A stretch of DNA of 64,000 nt from Pantoea sp. 18069 (lineage in GTDB: Bacteria > Pseudomonadota > Gammaproteobacteria > Burkholderiales > Burkholderiaceae_C). How positions within the stretch are numbered: position 1 is the stretch's first letter; each line of letters opens with the position of its first letter. The notes beneath the pieces are model-generated. The model had not been told where the DNA came from. It worked only from the letters and a program-made list of their open reading frames with translations, and did not search any database. Shown here in pieces: positions 40,933-50,611 of the stretch. The position numbers and the translations under genes are program-made. Where the stretch lies: the NCBI RefSeq assembly GCF_902706035.1, contig NZ_CACSJA010000025.1:1-64000 (forward strand). Reading direction: 5' to 3'.

Positions 40933-43089
40933 ATGCCCTCCTCCCAAGCCTCCCAAGCTGCCGCCCTGGACACGCGCGTGCGCGTCGCTGTCGATGTCGG
41001 CGGAACCTTTACCGATGTCGTGCTGCTGCGCGGCGAGACCAAGCACACCGTCAAGGTGCTGACCACGCCCCAGGCGCCCGAGCTGGCCGTGCTGTCGGGC
41101 GTGGCGGAAATCCTGCGCCTGGCCGGCCTGGACTGGCCGCAGGTCGAGCTGCTGATCCTGGGCACGACGCTGGCCACCAACGCGCTGATCGAGCGCAAGG
41201 GCGCGAAGACCGCGCTGATCACCACGCAGGGTTTTCGCGATCTGGTCGAGATCGGCCTCGAAGACCGCTTTGCGCAGTACGACGTATTCCTCGAGAAGCC
41301 CGCGCCGCTGGTGCCGCGCCATTGGCGCCATGGCGTTGTGGAGCGCGTCAACGCCGCGGGCCAGGCGCTGACCGCGCTCGACGAAGCCCAGGTCGCGGCA
41401 TTGGCCAGGCAGCTCGTGGCCGACGGCATCGAAAGCGTGGCCGTGTGCTTTTTGCACGGCTATGCGAACCCCGCCCATGAACGCCGCGTGCGCGCCATCC
41501 TGGCCCAGCATGCGCCTGAACTCTGGGTGTCTCTGGCCTCCGACGTGTGCCCCGAAATCCGCGAATACGAACGCCTCTCGACGGTGTCGGCGAATGCCTA
41601 TGTGCAGCCGCTGGTGGCCGGCTATCTGCGCCGGCTGCAGCAAGGTCTCAAGGAACGCGGCCTGCACTCCGAGCCTTTCCTCATGACTTCGGGCGGCGCG
41701 CTCACCACGCTGCAAAGCGGCATAGACGAACCCGTGCGGCTGGTCGAGTCCGGCCCCGCGGGCGGCGCGGTGCTCGCGCGCCAGGTGGCCGAGCAGATCG
41801 GCGCGACGCGCGCGCTGTCGTTCGACATGGGCGGCACCACGGCCAAGATCTGCTTCATCGACGACTACCAGCCGCAGATCAGCCGCAGCTTCGAGTTCGG
41901 GCGCGTGCACCGCCATCTCAAGGGCTCGGGCCTGCCCATACGCATTCCGGTCATCGAGATGGTCGAGATCGGCGCGGGTGGGGGCTCGATCGCGCGCGTC
42001 AACCACCTGGGCGTGGTGCAGGTCGGCCCCGACAGCGCGGGCTCCAGCCCCGGGCCCGCAGCCTATGGACTGGGCGGCGAGCAGCCCACGGTCACCGACG
42101 CGCATGCGGCGCTGGGCCATGTCGACCCGGCACGCTTTGCCGTCGGCAAGGTGCAGCTGGCCCCCGAACTTGCGCGCGCCGCGCTGGCCCGGGGCCTGAC
42201 CGCGCAGACCGGGCTCGAACCCGAACTCGCGGCCCAGGCCGTGGTCGACATCGTCACCGAGAACATGGCCAATGCCGCGCGCGTGCATGCGTCGGAACTG
42301 GGCAAGGCAGCCGATGAAAGCACGCTGATCGCCTTTGGCGGCGCGGCCCCGCTGCACGCCGCGCTGCTGGCGCGCAAGCTGGGCATTGCCCGCCTGGTCG
42401 TGCCCAACTCGGCCGGTGTCGGCTCGGCGCTGGGCTTTCTGTGGGCGCCGGTCGCCTACCAGACGGTGCGCAGCCTGCACCAGCGCCTGGACCGCATGGA
42501 CCACACGGCCGTCGAGCGGCTGCTGGGCGAACTCACCGAGACCGCCGACGCCGTGGTGCTGCGCGCCGCACCGGGCGAAGTGCTGGTGCGCCAGCGCCAG
42601 GTCTTCATGCGCTACGCGGGCCAGGGCCATGAGATTCCCGTGCCGCTGCCCGATGGTCCGTTCGATGCCGCGGCCAGCGCCGCGCTGCACCAGCGCTTCG
42701 AGCAGCGCTATGCCGAACTCTATGGCCGCAGCCTGCCGCACATTGCCGCCGAAGCCGTGAGCTGGTCGGTGGCGGTGCAGGCCGGCGAACATGCGGCGCC
42801 CGCGCCCGATTTCATTCCCGCCGATCAGGCGCAGGCGGTTTCCACGCAAAGCCGCCAGGTCTATGACGCCGACAGCGGCGACTGGCAGGCCGTGCCGGTC
42901 TATGAACGCCATCTGCTGCAGCCCGGCCAGTGGCTTGCGGGCCCGGCGCTGGTGGTGGAAGACGAAACCACCACGCATGTAATTGCGGGCTTCGAAGTGC
43001 GCGTCAGCCAGTTGGGCGCGCTGATCCTGGACGACACCTTGCAACTCGCGCAGAACGCGCTGGACCATGAACAGGCGGTGACCGCATGA
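40933..43089 (+). CDS. hydantoinase/5-oxoprolinase subunit A
   Basis: 718 residues. The actin-like ATPase core opens with 'VRVAVDVGGTFTDVVLL' and contains 'LGTTLATNALIERKGAKTAL', 'LMTSGGALTT' and 'LSFDMGGTTAKICFIDDY', the nucleotide-binding motifs of HyuA/OplA N-domains. The C-terminal domain has 'AFGGAAPLHAALLARKLGI' and the closing 'LVVEDETTTHV'. It hydrolyses hydantoins or 5-oxoproline with ATP, paired with subunit B. The stop overlaps the next start (ATGA), so subunits are coupled. The in-cluster peptide-type binding protein suggests a cyclic amino-acid derivative or short peptide as nutrient; substrate not proven. Confidence 0.92.
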   Translation: MPSSQASQAAALDTRVRVAVDVGGTFTDVVLLRGETKHTVKVLTTPQAPELAVLSGVAEILRLAGLDWPQVELLILGTTLATNALIERKGAKTALITTQGFRDLVEIGLEDRFAQYDVFLEKPAPLVPRHWRHGVVERVNAAGQALTALDEAQVAALARQLVADGIESVAVCFLHGYANPAHERRVRAILAQHAPELWVSLASDVCPEIREYERLSTVSANAYVQPLVAGYLRRLQQGLKERGLHSEPFLMTSGGALTTLQSGIDEPVRLVESGPAGGAVLARQVAEQIGATRALSFDMGGTTAKICFIDDYQPQISRSFEFGRVHRHLKGSGLPIRIPVIEMVEIGAGGGSIARVNHLGVVQVGPDSAGSSPGPAAYGLGGEQPTVTDAHAALGHVDPARFAVGKVQLAPELARAALARGLTAQTGLEPELAAQAVVDIVTENMANAARVHASELGKAADESTLIAFGGAAPLHAALLARKLGIARLVVPNSAGVGSALGFLWAPVAYQTVRSLHQRLDRMDHTAVERLLGELTETADAVVLRAAPGEVLVRQRQVFMRYAGQGHEIPVPLPDGPFDAAASAALHQRFEQRYAELYGRSLPHIAAEAVSWSVAVQAGEHAAPAPDFIPADQAQAVSTQSRQVYDADSGDWQAVPVYERHLLQPGQWLAGPALVVEDETTTHVIAGFEVRVSQLGALILDDTLQLAQNALDHEQAVTA

Positions 43090-44795
43090 GCGCCACGCAA
43101 CAACGCCACGCCACACGTCAAGCGATACGCCAGCAACTGATCTGGAGCCGCCTGCTGGCCGTGGTCGAGGAGCAGGCGCAGGCGCTGATACGCACGGCCT
43201 TTGGCACCTCGACGCGCGAGGCCGGCGATCTGTCGGCCGGCGTCTTCCTGCCTGACGGCCGCATGATCGCCCAGGCCGTGACGGGCACGCCCGGCCATGT
43301 GAATTCGATGGCCGACTCGGTGCTGCATTTCCTGCGCGCCTACCCCGCCGACACCATGCGCGACGGCGATGTGTTCATCACCAACGACCCCTGGAAAGGC
43401 ACGGGCCACCTCTATGACGTGGTCATGGTCACGCCGGTGTTCCACTTGGGACAAATCGTCGCGCTGTTTGCCTCGACCGTGCATGTGGTCGACATCGGCG
43501 GGCTGGGCGCCGGGCCCGACGGGCTGGAGATCTACCATGAAGGCCTGTTCCTGCCGCTGCTGCACTTCGTGCGCGAAGGCGTGCTTGAAGAATCGATTCT
43601 TGCCATCGTGCGCGCCAATGTGCGCGAACCCGAACAGGTCGAGGGCGATCTGCACGCGCTGGTGGCCTGCAACGCCGTGGGCGCGCGCCGGCTGCAGCAG
43701 CTGCTGCGCGAGTTCGCGCTCGACGACCTGCAGGCCCAGGGCGACTACATCGTCGAACGCTCGGCGCGCGCCATGCGCGCGGCGCTGCGCGAATGGCCCA
43801 AGGGCACCTGGCACAACCATATGACGGTCGATGGCTACGACACGCCGCTGGAACTGCATGCGGCCGTGACCATTGACGAAGACGGCGTGCGCGTGGACTT
43901 CACCGGCACATCGGGCACCGTGCCGCGCGGCATCAACGTGCCCAAGGCCTATACCGACGCCTATACCTCGTTTGGCATACGCTGCCTGATAGGCGCCGAC
44001 GTGCCCAACAACTCGGGCTCGCTGGCCGCCATCCAGGTGAGCGCGCCCGAAGGCTCCATCGTCAACGCGCTGCCGCCCGCGGCCGTCACCGCGCGCTCGG
44101 CCATAGGCCAGATGCTGCCCGACCTGGTGTTCGGCGCGCTGCGCCAGGCCCGCCCCGACCGGGTGCCGGCCGAAGGCGCGTCGGCGCTGTGGAATATCCA
44201 CCTGGTCGGCGGCCGGCCGTTTCCCGGCGGGCCGAATGAGGCGCTGGCCAAGGCCCGGCGTTTTTCCATCACCAGTTTCACCACCGGCGGCACGGGCGCG
44301 CGCCCGGGCCAGGACGGGCTGTCGGCCACGGCCTATCCCAGCGGCGTGCGCAATGTCTCGCTGGAAATTCTGGAGACCCAGGCGCCGCTGCTGTTCCGGC
44401 GCAAGGAATACCGCGCCGATTCGGGCGGCGCCGGCGCGCAGCGCGGCGGCCTGGGCCAGACAATTGCGGTGGAGAACGCCGACGGCGCGCCCATGGTGCT
44501 GGCCGCGAGCTGGGACCGCGTGCGCTTCGCGCCGCGCGGCGCGCTGGGCGGCAGCGATGGCGCCAAGGGCCGTGCCTGGCTCGAACACGCAGGCACGGTG
44601 CTGCGCGGCAAGGGCCGCCAACTCATTCCGGCCGGCGAAGTGCTGATTGTCGAAACGCCGGGCGGCGCGGGCCTGGGCGATCCACGTGAACGTGACCCAG
44701 CACGGCTGGCCAGGGATTTGCAGGCCGGCCTGATCACGCCCGACAACGCGGCGCTCTATCAATCCGAACCCGCGGCCAGCGAGGTGACAGCATGA
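43086..44795 (+). CDS. hydantoinase/5-oxoprolinase subunit B, paralogue 1
   Basis: 569 residues. HyuB hallmarks: 'FGTSTREAGDLSAGVFLPDG', 'VFITNDPWKGTGHLYDV', 'VDFTGTSGTVPRGINVPKAY' and the glycine-rich 'SGGAGAQRGGLGQTIAVENA'. It is the partner of HyuA. It overlaps HyuA by four bases and is followed, again with a four-base overlap, by a second HyuB. The two B subunits are closely similar along their whole length, so this copy arose by tandem duplication. Both reading frames are intact, with no missing core motif. Confidence 0.92.
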   Translation: MSATQQRHATRQAIRQQLIWSRLLAVVEEQAQALIRTAFGTSTREAGDLSAGVFLPDGRMIAQAVTGTPGHVNSMADSVLHFLRAYPADTMRDGDVFITNDPWKGTGHLYDVVMVTPVFHLGQIVALFASTVHVVDIGGLGAGPDGLEIYHEGLFLPLLHFVREGVLEESILAIVRANVREPEQVEGDLHALVACNAVGARRLQQLLREFALDDLQAQGDYIVERSARAMRAALREWPKGTWHNHMTVDGYDTPLELHAAVTIDEDGVRVDFTGTSGTVPRGINVPKAYTDAYTSFGIRCLIGADVPNNSGSLAAIQVSAPEGSIVNALPPAAVTARSAIGQMLPDLVFGALRQARPDRVPAEGASALWNIHLVGGRPFPGGPNEALAKARRFSITSFTTGGTGARPGQDGLSATAYPSGVRNVSLEILETQAPLLFRRKEYRADSGGAGAQRGGLGQTIAVENADGAPMVLAASWDRVRFAPRGALGGSDGAKGRAWLEHAGTVLRGKGRQLIPAGEVLIVETPGGAGLGDPRERDPARLARDLQAGLITPDNAALYQSEPAASEVTA

Positions 44796-46519
44796 GCCAG
44801 GCCAAGCAAGTCATCAAGCAGCAACTCGCCTGGAACCGGCTGCTGTCCGTTGTGGAAGAACAGGCGCAGACGCTGATACGCACGGCGTTTGGCACGCCCA
44901 CGCGCGAAGCCGGCGATCTGTCGGCCGGCGTGTTCCTGCCCGACGGCCGCATGGTCGCCCAGGCCGTGACCGGCACGCCCGGCCATGTGAATGCCATGGC
45001 CGAATCGGTCAAGCATTTCCTGCATGCGTTTCCTTTGGAAACCATGCGCGCCGGCGATGTGTTCCTGACCAACGACCCGTGGAAAGGCACGGGCCATCTG
45101 TTCGACATGACCATGGTCACGCCGGTGCTGCGCGCGGGCCGGGCCGTGGCGCTGTTCGCGGCCACGGTGCATGTGGTCGACATCGGCGGCATAGGCTCCA
45201 GCCCCGACGGCCTGGAGATCTACCACGAAGGCCTGTTCCTGCCCATACTGCGCTTTATCCGCGAGGGCCAGGTGGACCCGGCCGTGCTGGCCATCATTCA
45301 CGCCAATGTGCGCGACCCGGCCCAGGTCGAAGGCGATCTGTTCGCACTGGTCGCCTGCAACGAAGTCGGCAGCCGGCGGCTGCTGACGCTGATGCAGGAG
45401 TTCGCGCTCGACGACCTCACGGCGCTGGGCGACTACATCATCGGCCAGTCGGCGCGCGCCATGCGCAACGCGCTGGCCGACTGGCCCCGGGGCGTGTGGC
45501 ACAACACGCTGGTCGCCGACGGCTACGACGCGCCGATCACGCTGACGGCCACCGTGACCATCTCGGACGACGGCATCGATGTGGACTTCGCCGGCACATC
45601 GGGCGCGGTGGCGCGCGGCATCAATGTGCCCAAGGCCTATACCGACGCCTATACCTCGTTTGGCGTGCGCTGCCTGGTCGGCGCCGATGTGCCCAACAAC
45701 GCGGGCTCGCTCGCGCCCATACGCGTGCAGGCACCCGAAGGCTGCATTCTCAACGCCCTGCACCCGGCCGCGGTGACCGCGCGCCATGTGGTCGGCCAGC
45801 TGCTGCCCGACGTGGTGTTCGGCGCGCTGCGCCAGGCACGGCCCGAACGCGTTCCCGCCGAAGGCGCGTCGTCGCTGTGGAATCTGCAGCTGGTCGGCGG
45901 CGAAGGCCTGGCCGGCGCGAGCGCCGCGGACAACGCCGCGCTTCGCGCCGGGCCGCGCTTCAATGTCATCAGCTTCTCGACCGGCGGCACGGGCGCGCGC
46001 CCGGGCCAGGACGGGCTTTCGGTCACCGCCTACCCCAGCGGCGTGCGCAATGTGTCGCTGGAAATCCTCGAGACCCAGGCGCCGCTGGTGTTTGACCGCA
46101 AGGAGTTCCGCACCGATTCGGGCGGCGCCGGCGCGGCGCGCGGCGGGCTGGGACAGGTGATCGAAGTGCGCCATGCCGATCCGTCGGCCGCGCTGCTGAT
46201 CGCCGCGGCGTTCGACCGCGTGCACCACCCGGCGCGCGGCGCGCTCGGCGGCCTAGACGGCGCGCCCGGGCGCCTGCAGCTCGCCTCGGGCGCGACGCTG
46301 CAGCCCAAGGGCCGCCAGGTGATTCCAGCGGGCGACCGGCTGATTGTCGAAACCCCGGGCGGAGGTGGCCTGGGCCTGCCCGCGCAGCGCCCGGCCGCGC
46401 GCATTGCGCAGGACCTGCGCCATGGCCTGGTCTCGCCCGAGGCGGCGGGCATCTACACCCGCGCCCGCGCGCACGCCGAAGCTGCGACCGCGCGCGAACT
46501 GCAGCCCAGTGGTCCTTGA
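44792..46519 (+). CDS. hydantoinase/5-oxoprolinase subunit B, paralogue 2
   Basis: 575 residues, with the same motif series as the preceding gene ('FGTPTREAGDLSAGVFLPDG', 'VFLTNDPWKGTGHLFDM', 'VDFAGTSGAVARGINVPKAY', 'SGGAGAARGGLGQVIEV'). Differences cluster in the segment 'GGEGLAGASAADNAALRAGP', a short insertion absent from copy 1, and in the C-terminal tail. Two B-type subunits beside one A suggest either a heteromeric enzyme or different substrate ranges. Coupled to paralogue 1 by an ATGA overlap. Confidence 0.92.
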   Translation: MSQAKQVIKQQLAWNRLLSVVEEQAQTLIRTAFGTPTREAGDLSAGVFLPDGRMVAQAVTGTPGHVNAMAESVKHFLHAFPLETMRAGDVFLTNDPWKGTGHLFDMTMVTPVLRAGRAVALFAATVHVVDIGGIGSSPDGLEIYHEGLFLPILRFIREGQVDPAVLAIIHANVRDPAQVEGDLFALVACNEVGSRRLLTLMQEFALDDLTALGDYIIGQSARAMRNALADWPRGVWHNTLVADGYDAPITLTATVTISDDGIDVDFAGTSGAVARGINVPKAYTDAYTSFGVRCLVGADVPNNAGSLAPIRVQAPEGCILNALHPAAVTARHVVGQLLPDVVFGALRQARPERVPAEGASSLWNLQLVGGEGLAGASAADNAALRAGPRFNVISFSTGGTGARPGQDGLSVTAYPSGVRNVSLEILETQAPLVFDRKEFRTDSGGAGAARGGLGQVIEVRHADPSAALLIAAAFDRVHHPARGALGGLDGAPGRLQLASGATLQPKGRQVIPAGDRLIVETPGGGGLGLPAQRPAARIAQDLRHGLVSPEAAGIYTRARAHAEAATARELQPSGP

Positions 46520-46573
46520 TCGCCACGCCCCTGCTTCCTGCGACCTTTTGTCTATCGTTTCCCTGTACACACC

Positions 46574-48169
46574 ATGAAACTCTCGCGCACTTTCCGCACC
46601 CATTCCCTTCTGGCCTCGGCCCTGCTGGCCATCGGTTTCGCCAGCCATGCCGCGCCGCCCGATCACGCCGGCTCGCTCACGCTGCTGCTGCCCACCGAGC
46701 CCACGGCGCTGGTCACCGTGAGCAACGTCGCCACGCCCATCCTGAGCGTCAGCGCCAAGGTCACAGAGGGCCTGCTCAAGTACGACTACAGCGTCAATCC
46801 CCAGCCCCAGCTCGCGACCACATGGAGCATCAGCCCTGACGGCCTGACCTATACCTTCAACCTGCGCCAGGGCGTGAAATGGCATGACGGCCGCGAGTTC
46901 ACTTCCGCCGACGTGGCCTTCTCCATCGATCTGCTCAAGAAGATCCACCCGCGCGGGCGCAACACCTTTGCCAACGTCAGCGCCATCGACACACCCGACA
47001 AGCACACGGCCATCATCCGCCTGTCCAGGCCCGCGCCGTATCTGATCCGCGCGCTCGTGGCCACCGAGACGCCCATCATTCCCAAGCACCTCTATGACGG
47101 CACGCAGGCCCAGTCCAACCCGCACAACAATGCCCCCGTCGGCACCGGGCCGTTCAAGTTCAAGGAATGGGTGCGCGGCAGCCATATCGTCTATGAGCGC
47201 AATGCCGACTACTGGGACAAGCCCAAGCCGTTCATTGACCAGCTGATCGTGCGCTTCGTCACCGACCCGGCGGCCGCGGCCGTGGCGTTCGAGACCGGCA
47301 CGGTCGACCTGGGCTACCGCACGCCCGTGCCGCTGTCCGATCTGGAACGCCTCAAGAAGATTCCTTCGCTGCGCTTCGAGACCAAGGGCAACAGCTATTC
47401 GCACAACGTCACGCGCCTGGAGTTCAATCTCGACAACGCCTACTTCAAGAACGACAAGGTGCGCCAGGCCGTGGCCCATGCGATCGATCGCAATGTGATC
47501 GTCAAGGTCGTGAACTACGGCTACGGCAAGGTCAGCTACTCGCCCATCGCGCCGGGCCTGACGGCCTACCACGACCCCGCGCCATCGCCCTATGCCTACG
47601 ACCTGAAGAAAGCCAATGCGCTGCTCGACGAAGCCGGCTATCCGCGCAAGGCCGGCGGCGTGCGCTTCGAGCTGCCGCTGGACTTCAATCCGATCAGCGC
47701 CGAAGGCTCGCGCCTGCCCGACTACATCCGCACGGCGCTGGCGCGCATAGGCATCGCGGTGACCGTGCGCGCCCAGGATCCGAGTGCCTTCATCAAGCGC
47801 ATCTACACCGACCGCGACTTCGCGTTCACCACCAACGGCGCCAGCAACCTGTTCGATCCGACGGTGGGCGTGCAGCGGCTGTACTGGTCGAAGAACTTCA
47901 TCAAGGGCGTGCCTTTCTCCAACGGCACGCACTACAACAACCCCGTGGTCGACAAGCTGCTCGAAGACGCGGCCGTCGAGAACGACGTGGTCAAGCGCAA
48001 GCAGCTGTTCAAGGACTTCCAGGACACGGTCGCGCGCGACGTGCCCGATCTGAACCTCTACCAGCCCGAGTTCATCACCATCGCCAACCAGCGCGTGCAC
48101 GACCATTCGCTCACGGCCGATGGCGTCGAGTCGAATCTGGCCGATGTCTGGGTCGAGCCGAAGAAGTAA
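46574..48169 (+). CDS. family-5 extracellular solute-binding protein (peptide/nickel ABC type)
   Basis: 531 residues. Signal peptide ends 'GFASHAAPP'. SBP_bac_5 signatures: 'LLKYDYSVNPQPQLATTWSI', 'YTFNLRQGVKWHDGREFTSA', 'VGTGPFKFKEWVRGSHIVY', 'NADYWDKPKPFIDQLIVRF' and 'VRQAVAHAIDRNVIVKVVNY'. It is the periplasmic receptor of an oligopeptide/dipeptide/nickel-type ABC importer. It begins 54 bp after hyuB2, so it belongs to the hyu operon. The matching permease and ATPase genes are absent next to it; a candidate set is on the other strand at 53605-57274. A REP-like hairpin follows the stop. Confidence 0.93.
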   Translation: MKLSRTFRTHSLLASALLAIGFASHAAPPDHAGSLTLLLPTEPTALVTVSNVATPILSVSAKVTEGLLKYDYSVNPQPQLATTWSISPDGLTYTFNLRQGVKWHDGREFTSADVAFSIDLLKKIHPRGRNTFANVSAIDTPDKHTAIIRLSRPAPYLIRALVATETPIIPKHLYDGTQAQSNPHNNAPVGTGPFKFKEWVRGSHIVYERNADYWDKPKPFIDQLIVRFVTDPAAAAVAFETGTVDLGYRTPVPLSDLERLKKIPSLRFETKGNSYSHNVTRLEFNLDNAYFKNDKVRQAVAHAIDRNVIVKVVNYGYGKVSYSPIAPGLTAYHDPAPSPYAYDLKKANALLDEAGYPRKAGGVRFELPLDFNPISAEGSRLPDYIRTALARIGIAVTVRAQDPSAFIKRIYTDRDFAFTTNGASNLFDPTVGVQRLYWSKNFIKGVPFSNGTHYNNPVVDKLLEDAAVENDVVKRKQLFKDFQDTVARDVPDLNLYQPEFITIANQRVHDHSLTADGVESNLADVWVEPKK

Positions 48170-48178
48170 ATACCGGCC

Positions 48179-48238
48179 CTTCGACAGGCTCAAGGCGAAC
48201 GGGGGCTTGAAAACCCGTTCGGGCTGAGCCTGTCGAAG
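48179..48238. repeat. REP-like inverted repeat after binding-protein gene
   Basis: 25-bp arms (48179-48203 and 48214-48238) match at 22 of 25 positions and begin CTTCGACAGGCTCA, a sequence family known as intergenic REP elements in pseudomonads and beta-proteobacteria. It starts 10 bp after the stop and probably also ends or protects the upstream transcript. No second copy was noticed in this window. Confidence 0.75.
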
Positions 48239-48367
48239 CCCCGGCTCGCCTGGTCGCCCAAGTCGACCAGGGTTTGGCGCAAGGTCCGTGCGCATGAAAC
48301 AAATCTGTCACGAAAACGAAATACGCAAAAAGTAACATTTACACACATCGTTCCCTTCGTACTGTTC

Positions 48368-49600
48368 ATGCCCGAAATCACTGAGTATCTAAGCGACTTT
48401 CGGCCCCGCTTTCGCCAGCCCAGCGCGGCCGACCTCTGCATCGAGGTACCGAGCATGACGCCCGACGAAACAAACGAGAAGGTCATGGAGGTTTTCAGCC
48501 GGCATCGTGATCTGGTGAGTCTTCCTGTCGTGGAGGGAAACAAGCCCATCGGTCTCATCAATCGCAACATCTTCCTGTCGCAGATGAGCAAGCAATTCCG
48601 GCAGGAGCTGTACGGCAAGAAGAGCTGTATCGCCTTCATGGACAAGGAGCCCCTGATTGTCGATGCCGCGCTGGACATCGATGCGCTGACCTTGAAAACC
48701 GTGGAGTACGGCGAGAAGACCCTGTCCGATGGCTTCATCATCACGCGCGAAGGTGCCTTCGCAGGAATAGGCAACGGATTGCAGCTCATGCGCGTGGTTG
48801 CCGACATGCAGGCCTCGCGCAACCGCCAGATCATGCACAGCATCGAATACGCGAGTGTGATCCAGCGCTCCACGCTGCGCAGTTCGCTCGATGCCATGAC
48901 CCGTGCCTGCCCCGACGCCCATCTGGTCTGGGAGCCGCGCGACATCGTGGGCGGAGATTTCTACCAGTTCTGCACGGACACCGATGGCTGGTTCGCCACC
49001 GTCGCCGATTGCACGGGCCATGGCGTGCCCGGTGCTTTCATGACCTTGATTGCATCCACCAGCCTGAATCAGGCGATCGAGCAAAACGGCCCCAAGGACC
49101 CCGCGAGCCTGCTGGGCCATGTCAATCGCAGCATCAAGCAGATGCTCGGCCAGGTGAACGGACAGGACGGCACGCCGGGCTCCGACGATGGCATGGATGC
49201 GGCCTGCTTCTGGTTCGAACCCGCCAGCGGGCGGCTGATTCTTGCGAGTGCGCGGCTGGCCATGTTCGTGCTGCGGCCGGACACCGACAGCATAGAAATG
49301 CTCGACGGGCAACGCAAGGGCGTGGGCTATGTGGACAGCGATTTCGACTACGCCTGGCACAACCAGGAAGTGATGCTGCCCGCAGGCAGTCTGGTCTTCG
49401 TGAGTACCGACGGACTGATCGACCAGATCGGCGGCCCCCGTGGCATTGCACTGGGCAAACGCCGGGTCAGGGAACTTCTGCTCGAACACAAGGAAAAAAC
49501 GCCGTCAGAGGTCAATGCGGCCCTGCTGAATGCACTGCGGCTCTGGCAGGGTGAACACCACAGACGCGATGACCTGACTTTCTTCTGTTTCCGTACATAA
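48368..49600 (+). CDS. CBS-domain PP2C/SpoIIE phosphatase, SiaA-like
   Basis: 410 residues. Residues ~20-150 look like a CBS pair ('VFSRHRDLVSLPVVEGNKPI', 'EGAFAGIGNGLQLMRVVADM'). After a helical linker comes the PPM phosphatase domain: 'WEPRDIVGGDFYQFCTDTDG', 'VADCTGHGVPGAFMTLIAST' and 'DGMDAACFWFEPASG', ending 'HRRDDLTFFCFR'. The metal-binding Asp residues are all present. The order of the next three genes matches siaBCD, so it should dephosphorylate the SiaC-like protein. Unlike Pseudomonas SiaA it has no membrane segments, so its signal is probably cytoplasmic, perhaps an adenosyl ligand through CBS. The cassette is transcribed from its own promoter after the REP element. Confidence 0.88.
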   Translation: MPEITEYLSDFRPRFRQPSAADLCIEVPSMTPDETNEKVMEVFSRHRDLVSLPVVEGNKPIGLINRNIFLSQMSKQFRQELYGKKSCIAFMDKEPLIVDAALDIDALTLKTVEYGEKTLSDGFIITREGAFAGIGNGLQLMRVVADMQASRNRQIMHSIEYASVIQRSTLRSSLDAMTRACPDAHLVWEPRDIVGGDFYQFCTDTDGWFATVADCTGHGVPGAFMTLIASTSLNQAIEQNGPKDPASLLGHVNRSIKQMLGQVNGQDGTPGSDDGMDAACFWFEPASGRLILASARLAMFVLRPDTDSIEMLDGQRKGVGYVDSDFDYAWHNQEVMLPAGSLVFVSTDGLIDQIGGPRGIALGKRRVRELLLEHKEKTPSEVNAALLNALRLWQGEHHRRDDLTFFCFRT

Positions 49601-49614
49601 GGAGAGCCCCATAT

Positions 49615-50187
49615 ATGCCATCCGCCATGATTGCCGAAAAGTACGGCTCCTTCTTCAACCTGGCGCGCCAGCACCAGGTCATCTTCTACTACGTCGGGTA
49701 CTTCTCGCAGCACATCGTCGCCGCCATGGCGGATGCGGTGAAGCTCCAGCTGGAAGTGGCCGGAGTGGCCGCACCCACACGGCGCAAGCTTTTTTCGTCC
49801 TTCGTCGAGATGGCGCAAAACATCATCCATTACTCGGCGGACTCGCTGACTCCCGCGAGCCAGAACAATGGCGAACTGCGCCACGGTTCGGTATGCATTC
49901 GCCGCGAGAACGACGGCAGCTTTCTGCTGCTGTGCGCCAACCCCATCGAGCCCTTGATGGCAGAGGACCTGCGGGTGAAGCTGGGTGCGCTGCGCAAGAT
50001 GACGCTGGAGGAAATCAAGCAGGCCTACCGTCAGACGCTGCGCGAGGAAACCCCCGAAGGCAGCAAAGGTGCGGGCATGGGATTTCTCACCGTCGCGCGC
50101 GATGCACGTCTGCCGCTGGAGTTTGACTTCGACACGGACGACGCGTCTGGCGATTCACCGGTCTTCTACTTGAAGGCGGCGATCTGA
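49615..50187 (+). CDS. siaB: SiaB-family protein kinase (DUF6272)
   Basis: 190 residues; GGAGAG precedes the start. Pattern of the SiaB family: 'MIAEKYGSFFNLARQHQVIF', 'VEMAQNIIHYSADS' and 'GAGMGFLTVARDARLPLEF'. The N-box-like 'EMAQNIIHYS' and GxGxGF segment show a GHKL-type ATP fold, as in anti-sigma kinases. In Pseudomonas it phosphorylates SiaC. The position directly between a phosphatase and SiaC is the conserved order. 14 bp after the phosphatase stop. Confidence 0.88.
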   Translation: MPSAMIAEKYGSFFNLARQHQVIFYYVGYFSQHIVAAMADAVKLQLEVAGVAAPTRRKLFSSFVEMAQNIIHYSADSLTPASQNNGELRHGSVCIRRENDGSFLLLCANPIEPLMAEDLRVKLGALRKMTLEEIKQAYRQTLREETPEGSKGAGMGFLTVARDARLPLEFDFDTDDASGDSPVFYLKAAI

Positions 50188-50221
50188 GCTCGACGAGCTT
50201 GTCAACGAATCGAGATTACGC

Positions 50222-50611
50222 ATGGAAAACCTCTACATCGCCCCCACGCCCAGCTCTCCCGAAGTGGATTTCAAATTTGATGCCCGCATATTGAGCCTGC
50301 GGGGCGAGTCCTACCCCGAAAATGCCGCGGCCTTCTATGGCGACGTCATCGCGCGGCTCAAGGACTTCCTTTCCACGGAGCAAGGAATCACGCTGGAAGT
50401 GAACATTGCGCTCGCCTACTTCAACAGCTCCAGCACGAAAATGCTGTTCAACCTCATCGAGGCACTGAGCAACGCGGCAGAGGATGGGAACCAGGTGCTG
50501 CTCAATTGGTACCACGACGAGGAAGACGACACCATCCTCGAGTTCGGTCAGGAATTGAGCGAGGATTTTCCGGCAATCACGTTTGTCACCCGCGCCATCG
50601 GAGCCGCTTGA
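50222..50611 (+). CDS. siaC: SiaC-family biofilm-regulating phosphoprotein (DUF1987)
   Basis: 129 residues. DUF1987 pattern: 'NLYIAPTPSSPEVDFKFDA', 'LRGESYPENAAAFYGDV' and 'LAYFNSSSTKMLFNLIEAL'. The Ser/Thr cluster at about 69-72 holds the phosphosite equivalent to Thr68 of Pseudomonas SiaC. Unphosphorylated SiaC binds and activates the diguanylate cyclase SiaD; the kinase SiaB and phosphatase SiaA set its state. The stop overlaps the next gene's start region by one base. Confidence 0.9.
   Translation: MENLYIAPTPSSPEVDFKFDARILSLRGESYPENAAAFYGDVIARLKDFLSTEQGITLEVNIALAYFNSSSTKMLFNLIEALSNAAEDGNQVLLNWYHDEEDDTILEFGQELSEDFPAITFVTRAIGAA

Noticed and set aside
40912..43116. 734-codon open frame on the - strand
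   Set aside because: It mirrors hyuA, whose protein has all the family motifs.
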